The notes under the pieces are model-generated. The model ran no database searches, was not told the DNA's origin, and was given only the letters and a program-made list of their open reading frames with translations. Shown piece after piece: positions 41,301 to 48,116 of a stretch of 51,746 nucleotides of DNA. This DNA is from AV69 sp036498205 (GTDB lineage: Bacteria; Verrucomicrobiota; Verrucomicrobiia; Chthoniobacterales; UBA10450). Within the stretch, counting starts at the first letter, position 1. Each line of letters opens with the position of its first letter. A program made the position numbers and the translations under genes. The stretch covers positions 1 through 51,746 of the forward strand of contig DASXIC010000168.1 in assembly GCA_036498205.1 (NCBI GenBank). The letters run 5' to 3'.

Positions 41301-42189
41301 AACATTTAATCCAGGGGGTATTCTAACCGGAGCAAACTATGTCACCGCCGCTGGCCATCGTCTTTATGTCACCACTCCTCGCGGATTATTCGTCGTCGAC
41401 TGCACAGATCCCCTTCATCCGCGCCTGAGCGGCCAATATTCGGGCGAATTCCTACGGAACCCACGCTGTGTCGCAATTCAGTTTCGCTATGCCTTTGTCA
41501 CTGATGCGGATGGGCTAAAAATATTTGATATTAGTGATCCAGATCGGCCGTCGGCGGTTCGAACGGGAGTGCTGCCGTTGAAAAACGCAAATCGGCTTTA
41601 CCTTGCCCGCACTTATGCCTACGTCGCGAACGGGCCGCAAGGACTCGCTATCGTAGACATTGAGAATCCCGAACAACCGCATCTCGATCAGATGTTTGAC
41701 GCTGGAGGTGCGCTCAACGACACGAGGGCCGTTCAGATTGGGAGTGTTAATGCGTCTGAGTTCGCGCTTATTGCAGACGGGAGGAATGGGCTCCGCGTAG
41801 TGCAGCTAATTTCTCCGGACACCGTGCCGGGAGCACAGGGATTCAGTCCCCGTCCAAATCCTCGGTTAATCGCTACCTATCCAACAAAGGGTGACGCCCT
41901 TTGCGTGTCCCGCGGTTTGGAACGCGATCGCGTCGTGGACGAGACCGGAGGCCAGACGGTCGTGTTTGGCCGGCGCGGCTCGCGCCCGTTCCATCTGGCG
42001 GAGATGCAGCCGTTTCTTCGCCGCGCTGGATCAGGGGATTTATTTCGGGTCGAGGATGTAGTTCGGAACGGGCGTGATCTTGTTAACCGCAGAGGCGATA
42101 TCCTGCGGCCAGTTCCTACGCCCACGCCGTCTGCGACATCTACCCTTCCGCAGGTCGAGCCAACACCGCTGCCGAATCTATCGCCATAG
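38386..42189 (+). CDS. Exported decaheme c-type cytochrome with C-terminal LVIVD beta-propeller
   Basis: 1267 residues. Begins at TTG directly after the porin stop codon and starts with a signal peptide (IQLAIVFVGAAFGFAQ). Ten CxxCH haem c sites are present (CLQCH, CTDCH, CGLCH, CSACH, CMNCH, CADCH, CIDCH, CQICH, CFGCH, CTDCH) from about residue 68 to 766. After about residue 790, repeats of the LVIVD type follow (YVYTANGAGGFEVFDVANI, FVTDADGLKIFDISDPDRP, YVANGPQGLAIVDIENPEQP), probably a beta-propeller, then a Pro/Thr tail. It is predicted to be exported, perhaps at the outer face. The combination of haem domain and LVIVD propeller next to a barrel suggests electron transfer across the outer membrane. 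Confidence 0.9.
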   Translation: MKRSIYIQLAIVFVGAAFGFAQEGELDQAFGPPTAVSPEVTSKSQVALPQRNWIDQTQAQARAKSSGCLQCHQGVEPMHRASHVVLGCTDCHGGRAAPGLTKEEAHILPQHPEFWKTSANPPNSNVWINHESAEFIRFINPGDLRVAQQACGLCHGEIVRRVEHSMMRHGAMLWGAALYNNGSYNHKNYRFGQAYGATGVPLRLINYSPVTPIDTQARGILPFIDPLPRFNLSNPGNILRIFEKGGSAQLSLGAPTSQEPPGRPDRRLSERGLGTLNRTDPVFLGLQKTRLHDPLLDFLGSSDHAGDFRSSGCSACHVIYANDRSPTNSGWWSKYGHEGLSFTGDPTIPKNERGHPIIHQFTRAIPSSQCMNCHMHQGNLFVNPYLGYTWWDQETDGELMYPKIQHSPTNDELVQQTQTNPEAAAARGLWGDRNFLEHVSELNPQLKQTQFADYHGHGWVFRAVFKHDRKGNLLDIEDKVISHSDPQKFSKAVHLKDIHLTRGMQCADCHFDIDVHGNGMLYGEPRNATTITCIDCHGTIGRRPTLVTSGNAGQIDLLNTSNTPFGPRFVWEGAKLWQQSTMSPEIRWEIPQTIDTVDPVSPHYNPKSAFAKTMLRDGKTWGLNASSPGERRVKLAHDSSAMDCQICHTSWATSCFGCHLPMKANQRVAQNKFEGVTDRNFTTYNPQVVRDDVFMLGIDGTVKKNRMAVIRSSSAVVVSSQNANREWVYSQQQTISAEGYSGQAFNPHFPHTTSGVGTTKNCTDCHLSKANDNNAWIAQLLGFGTGSVNFFGRYVYVGCGREGFNAVVWTEPDEPQAVIGSHLQQLAYPSDYAKHLANGSRLTEAYEHSGHDIQDIVLRGEYVYTANGAGGFEVFDVANIDQKGFSERLVSAPVSPLGQRTRVRTKFATAVAIPSTLALDPARSRLPENEEQPIDLFYAFVYVSDREEGIVGSNVATIVDGNPENNFFKRDVTFNPGGILTGANYVTAAGHRLYVTTPRGLFVVDCTDPLHPRLSGQYSGEFLRNPRCVAIQFRYAFVTDADGLKIFDISDPDRPSAVRTGVLPLKNANRLYLARTYAYVANGPQGLAIVDIENPEQPHLDQMFDAGGALNDTRAVQIGSVNASEFALIADGRNGLRVVQLISPDTVPGAQGFSPRPNPRLIATYPTKGDALCVSRGLERDRVVDETGGQTVVFGRRGSRPFHLAEMQPFLRRAGSGDLFRVEDVVRNGRDLVNRRGDILRPVPTPTPSATSTLPQVEPTPLPNLSP

Positions 42190-42221
42190 TTCCGCCCGAT
42201 CGCTCCTCGAGGTGCGGCTGT

Positions 42222-43685
42222 CTACGGTGCACGCTCACTGGCGGCGAGCAGGGTTTGTTTGAGCGAGAGGCGAGTGACTCCCGGCTGATTGGCGGCAATT
42301 TGCGGCGGCGCGTGATAGGTGTGGCAGGTAATGCATTCAGCGACCACTTTGCCCTGTGGGCTGTGACAGATTATGCAGCTCGCCTTGCCCGGCATGAGCA
42401 CATCGCTTGTTTCGCGGCTTTGTGCCGCATGATGGCAATCGTCGCATTTGACGCTTGCATGCTTCGCATGACTAAAGCGAGCATGAGTCATCCAGCGATC
42501 AATTAGGATTGGCTTGGTTACGCTCGGTGTGGCGTCGCCGTTTGGTTTGACCTCATGGCAAACGGCACAACCATAAAATGAGCCACGCGATTGCATCGCC
42601 GCGGACTGCTGCGGCTTGTATGGGTTCGTTGTAAAGAAGATATCGCGCTCCAGGTCTTCGACGGGTCGACGACTCTCGCGCAATCGAACGAGCTGACGGA
42701 CGACAAATGATTGAACCTCCTTCTGTTGAATCATTCCACGCTTGACTGCAAGCTGGGCATATTGAGTCGGCAGGGTGCGCAGGAACGCCCGGACTGCGTT
42801 TGGATCGCCATGAGGCAGGACAAGATCCGGATTATTCGGATCGAATTGCAAGGAGTGGCAGACCTGGCAATTCGCCGCGAAAGTGATTCGCTTCATATAG
42901 CGGCCTTCTTCGTCCATTTGATGACATGAGATGCACTCTAGTTTTTGCCCATTGAGCATCGGAATATCAGATGCGAAGTGCCGCTGGTGATTAAAGCGCA
43001 AGACATCTGGATCACGCGCCTTCTCGCGCTTTAGCTGGAAGTCCGGATGGTCGGACCAGAACGATGTGAACGCGCTGGTAAAGCCCGTCCGAGGGCGAGG
43101 TAATGGGAGAACCACCTGCATTGGCCTGATGGGATGTATCTGAAATACTGATGCAGGCATTTGTGCGCCTTTGGCTGCCGACGCTTGCATGATATGGACA
43201 TTGGCGTGGCAAGCGGCGCACTCCAGGCTGGCAACCGCCCGCATCGAGGCGGCCCCTTTGTGCTCCTGATGACAGACCGAGCAGGACCGGTTCTGAATTA
43301 CGTTTGGTTCGTGTAAGCTATGCTGCTGGTGGCAGCTCTGGCATTTGTCATCCAAGGGCTGAAGTGGAATTCCGCGATGGAAACGATCGGCAATTACCTG
43401 ACTAAAACGCTCCAGTGTAAGTGGACCGTTAACCAGGAGCCGCGGGTCATGACATTTCTCGCAATCGTTTCCAAAATTTGCGTGCGCACGAGATATTGGC
43501 CCTGCGATAAAAAATTCCTCCGGACCTCGCTGGTGGTAAACGACGATGAAGGCAACCGCTCCGGCCAACAAGATCGCGCTGGCAAAGAAACGCGCAAACC
43601 GGACCCAGTTTATCCTGCGATAATAGGTGAGATTATCGTTGTAACGTCCGGCGATTTGTTTCTGCGTGCGGCGCGGCTCAGCCAT
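42222..43685 (-). CDS. Membrane-anchored decaheme c-type cytochrome
   Basis: 487 residues. One N-terminal transmembrane helix at about residues 30-50 (FARFFASAILLAGAVAFIVV) anchors a periplasmic domain with ten CxxCH sites (CEKCH, CQSCH, CSVCH, CAACH, CISCH, CQVCH, CAVCH, CDDCH, CIICH, CITCH). Extra histidines lie in FNHQRHF and FSHAKHASVKC, typical distal ligands for c3/c7-type haems. It starts 6 bp after the b-type cytochrome gene, so the two form an operon, as in inner-membrane quinol-oxidising modules that pass electrons to periplasmic cytochromes. Convergent to the outer-membrane decaheme gene. Confidence 0.92.
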   Translation of the reverse strand: MAEPRRTQKQIAGRYNDNLTYYRRINWVRFARFFASAILLAGAVAFIVVYHQRGPEEFFIAGPISRAHANFGNDCEKCHDPRLLVNGPLTLERFSQVIADRFHRGIPLQPLDDKCQSCHQQHSLHEPNVIQNRSCSVCHQEHKGAASMRAVASLECAACHANVHIMQASAAKGAQMPASVFQIHPIRPMQVVLPLPRPRTGFTSAFTSFWSDHPDFQLKREKARDPDVLRFNHQRHFASDIPMLNGQKLECISCHQMDEEGRYMKRITFAANCQVCHSLQFDPNNPDLVLPHGDPNAVRAFLRTLPTQYAQLAVKRGMIQQKEVQSFVVRQLVRLRESRRPVEDLERDIFFTTNPYKPQQSAAMQSRGSFYGCAVCHEVKPNGDATPSVTKPILIDRWMTHARFSHAKHASVKCDDCHHAAQSRETSDVLMPGKASCIICHSPQGKVVAECITCHTYHAPPQIAANQPGVTRLSLKQTLLAASERAP

Positions 43686-43691
43686 GCGCGA

Positions 43692-44675
43692 TCAGTAGCG
43701 AAACAGGGTCACAAACGCGTGCCAGGCTGTCATCAGAATCAGCAGGTAAGACAGTGGCACGTGAACAAAAAGCCAGCCGTGTAACCAATGTTGGAAACGC
43801 GTTTGCAGATCGAGGAGGCGGCGTTCATCACACCATGCTTCGATCACTTCCACTTGTCCCCTATACTGACTGGCAACACGAAGTTTCAGCACGCGAAACA
43901 CGTCTTCGGAATACCGATTATTTCGCAGACCTGCTCGTTTGCCACGGCGTGCCTGCAGGTAAGGCAAGACCTGCCGGTCCATGAAGGCGGCCAGAGCTAC
44001 TTCCGATGCTGCATCAGTTATTGCGATGCTCCCAACCTCCGCAGAACTAACGGCAAAATTAGCCGGTATCGTGGCGCCGCTTTCGCCGGTGATGGCTGCG
44101 TAAGAATGTACCCTTGTGGACGAGGGACGTGGCAGCGTGCCACGCATCTTCTCCGCTGACGCGCACAGTCGCGCGCGAATATGAGGGATTTGTTCGTAGA
44201 CTGTTTCATTCGGGAACTTTTCCTTCATCAGGCGAGGCAACCGGTGTTGCAGGATCAATCCATAGATGCCGCTTATCATCACCACTGCGTATAAGACAAC
44301 CAACAAAGTAGTCATCGGTCCTCCCAACCGGAACCCAGTATGAAGTATGACCAATGGGATCGTGAGTAGCGTCAGCCAGATGTGCGCACGCAACCAGCGT
44401 TGAACCGTGCCAATCGGCCAGACCGCTACTTTTTTCCGCAACCCGAGCAAACCGGCAAAAACGAAAATGGCAAATGAGATCGACCCGAAAATGAGTCCCA
44501 GAGGCGTTCCACCTACATTCACATAACCGGGATTATCCCCAGTCAGGTGTGCGACGCGCCATGCAGGGGCCAGTCGCTGCGGTTCAAAGGTGGATACATA
44601 CAATAGACACGCGAACAGCGTCGCCAAAGTGACGAAGATGAACCAAGGGATATGGACGCGACTGAAAATACGCAT
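43692..44675 (-). CDS. Diheme b-type membrane cytochrome, putative quinol oxidoreductase subunit
   Basis: 327 residues with about five transmembrane helices. The key feature is two helices each with H-x13-H spacing: H98 and H112 (RAHIWLTLLTIPLVILHTGF) and H305 and H319 (FVHVPLSYLLILMTAWHAF). Paired histidines of this spacing on two helices bind the two haems of a cytochrome b four-helix bundle. A hydrophilic middle of about 150 residues is probably cytoplasmic or periplasmic and is unrecognised. Together with the decaheme gene 6 bp downstream it resembles the Cbc-type inner-membrane quinone/cytochrome c modules of Geobacter, where a diheme b protein is fused or paired with a multihaem c protein. 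Confidence 0.78.
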   Translation of the reverse strand: MRIFSRVHIPWFIFVTLATLFACLLYVSTFEPQRLAPAWRVAHLTGDNPGYVNVGGTPLGLIFGSISFAIFVFAGLLGLRKKVAVWPIGTVQRWLRAHIWLTLLTIPLVILHTGFRLGGPMTTLLVVLYAVVMISGIYGLILQHRLPRLMKEKFPNETVYEQIPHIRARLCASAEKMRGTLPRPSSTRVHSYAAITGESGATIPANFAVSSAEVGSIAITDAASEVALAAFMDRQVLPYLQARRGKRAGLRNNRYSEDVFRVLKLRVASQYRGQVEVIEAWCDERRLLDLQTRFQHWLHGWLFVHVPLSYLLILMTAWHAFVTLFRY

Positions 44676-44762
44676 CTCAAGATGGGCGTTTAAGACATTT
44701 TTAGCGCCTCATCGGCCCGAGGGAAGCTTAATGATCCAAACTGCCTCTGCTTTGCGCTCGCC

Positions 44763-45947
44763 TTGGATTTTGTGATCCAATATTTTCAACGCGTGGCTAG
44801 CCCCTGTCTTCGCTGGCTAATTTATGCGTTGGTAATTTTGGCGGGAAACGGGATCGCAAAAGGAGCGCCGGCAATCGCGCAATCGGAGCACCACACGAGT
44901 GGGCGATACCTTGGCGCGATGAGCTGCAGTTCTTCAAGCTGTCACGGGGGCGCCGGTGACCGACATAACCAATTTATTACCTGGTCAGAGCGTGATTTTC
45001 ACCAACGCGCATCCCTGATTCTGACCAACGCGCGGTCGGCGCGCATCGCCGAGACATTAGGTATTCGCGATGCAGTAACTGGAGCGCGTTGTACCGTCTG
45101 CCATTCCCCTCTAACGACGATCTCGCCCGAGCGCCTGGTCGACAAGAGTGAACGGGATAGTGGTGTCTCGTGTGAGAGTTGTCATGGACCGGCCGAAGCT
45201 TGGTTACGTTCGCACACGCGCCGCGATTACACTTACTCGATGCGGGTCGCCACTGGAATGCACGACCTGCGCAGTTTCTACGTTCGGGCAAACAGCTGCG
45301 TTGCTTGTCACCAGGCTTTGGATGGTGAGATCCTCGCTGCCGGCCATCCACGACTGGTTTTTGAGTTGTACACCCAGACAAAAGGCGAACCGCCACACTG
45401 GCGCGATCCTATCGAATCGTCTGTCAGGCCCTGGCTAACAGGCCAGGCGGTGGCACTGCGCGAACTGAGTTGGAAGGCCAACCAAAATGCCGAAAAATCC
45501 CCCGACAATGTTGCCCAAACCAGCGCGCTGGTATGGTTACTTTCCAAAGTCACGAGGTCCGATCAATCGTTGCCGCCGATTGGGGAGACAGTGGATAGCG
45601 TTGCCCTGCAGGCCGCGGCGGATGGACTGGCGCGACATGTTTCGGGTCGACGCTTTGAGAATGAATACGGTACGAAGTTACTGCAGACACTCATTTCAAC
45701 TGTGCCCGAATTCCGCGAAGCGTCGAGCGTGCCCGGCGCCGTCGTGTTTTATCGCGCGAAACGACTTGCGCTGGCCTGTGAGGCATTATCTGACTCGGAC
45801 GCCTCCTTAAAGTCTGCGGAATTTGGCAGGATCGTTAACGATGTGTCGTCTCCGGCGAACTTCGATCCGAACACTTTTTCGGATCACATCGAAGCCTGGC
45901 GCGTTTCTGCCGCTACGACTGAGTCGAAAGGAAAAGCCAGGCCGTAA
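44763..45947 (+). CDS. Tetraheme c554-like cytochrome, exported
   Basis: 394 residues. The start is TTG 44763; a GTG at 44772 is equally possible. A signal-like N-terminus (LRWLIYALVILAGNGIAKGAPA) precedes a C-x4-CH site (MSCSSSSCHGG) and three CxxCH sites (CTVCH, CESCH, CVACH), the pattern of the cytochrome c554 family. After about residue 215 there is no further haem motif, only a helical region of about 170 residues. It is divergent from the b-type cytochrome gene across 87 bp and is the first gene of the operon with the NuoEF-like and iron-sulfur genes. Likely a periplasmic electron shuttle. Confidence 0.85.
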   Translation: MDFVIQYFQRVASPCLRWLIYALVILAGNGIAKGAPAIAQSEHHTSGRYLGAMSCSSSSCHGGAGDRHNQFITWSERDFHQRASLILTNARSARIAETLGIRDAVTGARCTVCHSPLTTISPERLVDKSERDSGVSCESCHGPAEAWLRSHTRRDYTYSMRVATGMHDLRSFYVRANSCVACHQALDGEILAAGHPRLVFELYTQTKGEPPHWRDPIESSVRPWLTGQAVALRELSWKANQNAEKSPDNVAQTSALVWLLSKVTRSDQSLPPIGETVDSVALQAAADGLARHVSGRRFENEYGTKLLQTLISTVPEFREASSVPGAVVFYRAKRLALACEALSDSDASLKSAEFGRIVNDVSSPANFDPNTFSDHIEAWRVSAATTESKGKARP

Positions 45948-46052
45948 TCAGACGATAGCAACCGAAGTTTGTTACGTACGAGAAATGCGGTCGAAAATAA
46001 TTGCACCGTCCCACGCCGCTCTGACACTCTATTCTCCGTCAGGCGAATAAAA

Positions 46053-48113
46053 ATGGCTGCCGAACGGTCGATTTCGTATTCCCCGGTTCTTTTGCCGGCA
46101 TTGCACCGTATTCAACAGCGATTCGGCTATTTGAAACAAGAAGCTCTTGAGGAGTTTTCGAAACAAAATGGTGTGCCGCTCTATCGCCTTCAGGCGGTAG
46201 CCAGTTTCTTTCCTCATTTTTTGCTCACGCCGCCGAAGAAAGTGGTGTTGCGAGTTTGCCGCGATTTGTCCTGTCACATGGCGGGCTCCAGGAAAATGGT
46301 GGCAGAACTGAGCACGCTTACGAGCGAACAGGTGGCAGTCGAGGGCGTATCGTGTTTAGGGCGATGCGATCGTGCACCGGCGGCTTGCGTCACAATCGAG
46401 GGCTCCCAGCACGAACACTATTATCTCGCACGATCCATCGAAGAGCTGAAGACAATTGTGGCGGCGAATCTGCAAGGGAACCATCCGTCTTCCGACCGGG
46501 ACATCGATCAGAGCTTCATGAGCGACGAGGTCATGATCGATCCCTACAAAGGAGATTCGCCGGATTATCGCGCTGTTCATGCAGCCGTGTCGACGCGTAA
46601 TGCATCCTTGAAGGTGGCCAGTGATCTTTTAAAGAGGAAGCCGGGGTGGACCGCAGGAATGCTGGAAAACTTCCGTATCGCCGCTGTTCGGCAACTGCGA
46701 GTGGAGCTCGAAATAGAACCAGCCGTTCGCGAGGCCGTTCGCTTCTGGCAAACGGAAAAGGATTGGGCGAGGGGACCGGAATTGGGCGGATGGTCGGACG
46801 CTCTGCTGAACGAGCTTCGCGATGCCGATCTGCGCGGATTAGGTGGGGCGGGCATTCCTGCAGCTCAAAAATGGCGCGATGTACGCGACGCAGTGCGGGA
46901 AGCGCGTCAGCGCGAGGAAGACGATCGTGCGTTTATCGTAGTGAACGCCGATGAGAGCGAACCGGGCACATTCAAAGACCGCGAACTTCTCCTGCGCACA
47001 CCGCATCTGATTATCGAAGCGGTGATATTGGCCGGTCTCATCACCGATGCCACGCAGGGTTTTATTTATATTCGGCATGAGTACGCCGAGCAGATCGAAG
47101 CGTGCCGGGCGGAAATTCTTCGGGCCGAACAACTCGGCTTATGCGGCGAGAATGCGATGTTGATTGGGAGATCTTTCCCCATTTCCGTGTTCGTTAGTCC
47201 CGGCGGTTACATCTGCGGCGAACAGAGCGCCCTCATCGAAGCGATGTCGGATCGGCGCGGCGAACCGCGGAACATGCCACCTAAGTTGGAGACAAACGGA
47301 TTGGAGGATCTTCCAACACTTGTTAGCAACGTTGAAACGTTCGCCTGGGTTCCCTTCATTTGCCTCAACAGTGGCAAAGCGTACGCGGAACAAGGAGTAA
47401 ATGGATGGCATGGCCGCCGATATTTTTCCATCTCAGGAGACGTTAAACGGCCGGGCGTCTACGAAGTACCAATGGGGCTGACGCTGCGGGAACTGATTTA
47501 TGGAGACGGTTACTGCCGGGGGATCGTGGGTGACAAAAAGCTCAAAGGATTTGCTCCATCCGGGCCATCTGGGGGATTTCTACCAGCAAAACTAACGACA
47601 AGTAAGGGTCTGCCTCGAGATTGTGCGAATAATAAAACCTGGCAGGCGCTGGCGGCTCGCCGCGGGTTCGACCCAACCTCCTCTGAGCTCGACATTCTCG
47701 ATCTGGAACTGGAGTTGAATCTTTTCCGGGCGCTGAGTCCGACACAGGCGCTCGGCGCGGGTTTGGTGGTTTATGCCCAGGACCGCGACATGGCAGAACA
47801 AGCGGTTAATTCGGTGGAATTTTTTCGAAACGAATCGTGCGGGAAATGCGTGCCGTGCCGCCTTGGCTCGCAGAAGCTTGCGTCGCTCGGTTCGCATCTG
47901 CTCAACGGCCAGATCCAGGCCGCGCGCTGGAAAGATGAGGTGTTACCGCTGATCAAGGAAATGGGCAAAGCAATTGAATTAGCATCGATCTGCGGTCTCG
48001 GCCGATCAGTCCCAGTTCCTCTGATGACAGCGGCGGCCTTTTTCGAAGAGGACATGGCAAAACACTTGTCGGGAAATGCTGCGGCTCCCATCCGCAGATC
48101 GGATCAATCATAG
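46053..48113 (+). CDS. NuoE-NuoF fusion, NAD(P)H-oxidising diaphorase-type flavoprotein
   Basis: 686 residues from ATG 46053. Residues 1-140 form a NuoE-like thioredoxin fold with the [2Fe-2S] ligands C69-x4-C74 and C101-x3-C105. A linker of about 110 residues leads to the NuoF part from 255: FMN/NADH site RGLGGAGIPAAQKW, NADESEPGTFKDRELL, the CGEQSALIEAM block, GEPRNMPPKL and the N3 [4Fe-4S] ligands C596-x2-C599-x2-C602 plus C647. It should take electrons from NAD(P)H through FMN to the iron-sulfur protein encoded 3 bp downstream, as in HoxF-HoxU or NuoF-NuoG. No hydrogenase or membrane complex I genes are in the window. The 45969 start only adds an unlikely leader. Confidence 0.9.
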   Translation: MAAERSISYSPVLLPALHRIQQRFGYLKQEALEEFSKQNGVPLYRLQAVASFFPHFLLTPPKKVVLRVCRDLSCHMAGSRKMVAELSTLTSEQVAVEGVSCLGRCDRAPAACVTIEGSQHEHYYLARSIEELKTIVAANLQGNHPSSDRDIDQSFMSDEVMIDPYKGDSPDYRAVHAAVSTRNASLKVASDLLKRKPGWTAGMLENFRIAAVRQLRVELEIEPAVREAVRFWQTEKDWARGPELGGWSDALLNELRDADLRGLGGAGIPAAQKWRDVRDAVREARQREEDDRAFIVVNADESEPGTFKDRELLLRTPHLIIEAVILAGLITDATQGFIYIRHEYAEQIEACRAEILRAEQLGLCGENAMLIGRSFPISVFVSPGGYICGEQSALIEAMSDRRGEPRNMPPKLETNGLEDLPTLVSNVETFAWVPFICLNSGKAYAEQGVNGWHGRRYFSISGDVKRPGVYEVPMGLTLRELIYGDGYCRGIVGDKKLKGFAPSGPSGGFLPAKLTTSKGLPRDCANNKTWQALAARRGFDPTSSELDILDLELELNLFRALSPTQALGAGLVVYAQDRDMAEQAVNSVEFFRNESCGKCVPCRLGSQKLASLGSHLLNGQIQAARWKDEVLPLIKEMGKAIELASICGLGRSVPVPLMTAAAFFEEDMAKHLSGNAAAPIRRSDQS

Positions 48114-48116
48114 CGT

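Noticed and set aside
38386..42189. Nitrite reductase or hydroxylamine oxidoreductase as identity of the decaheme protein
   Set aside because: No active-site CxxCK or tyrosine-crosslink pattern was seen; the LVIVD propeller does not fit these enzymes.
45969..46052. N-terminal extension of the NuoEF-like protein
   Set aside because: The added residues (RTRNAVENNCTVPRRS) have no family match; ATG 46053 gives the typical NuoE beginning.
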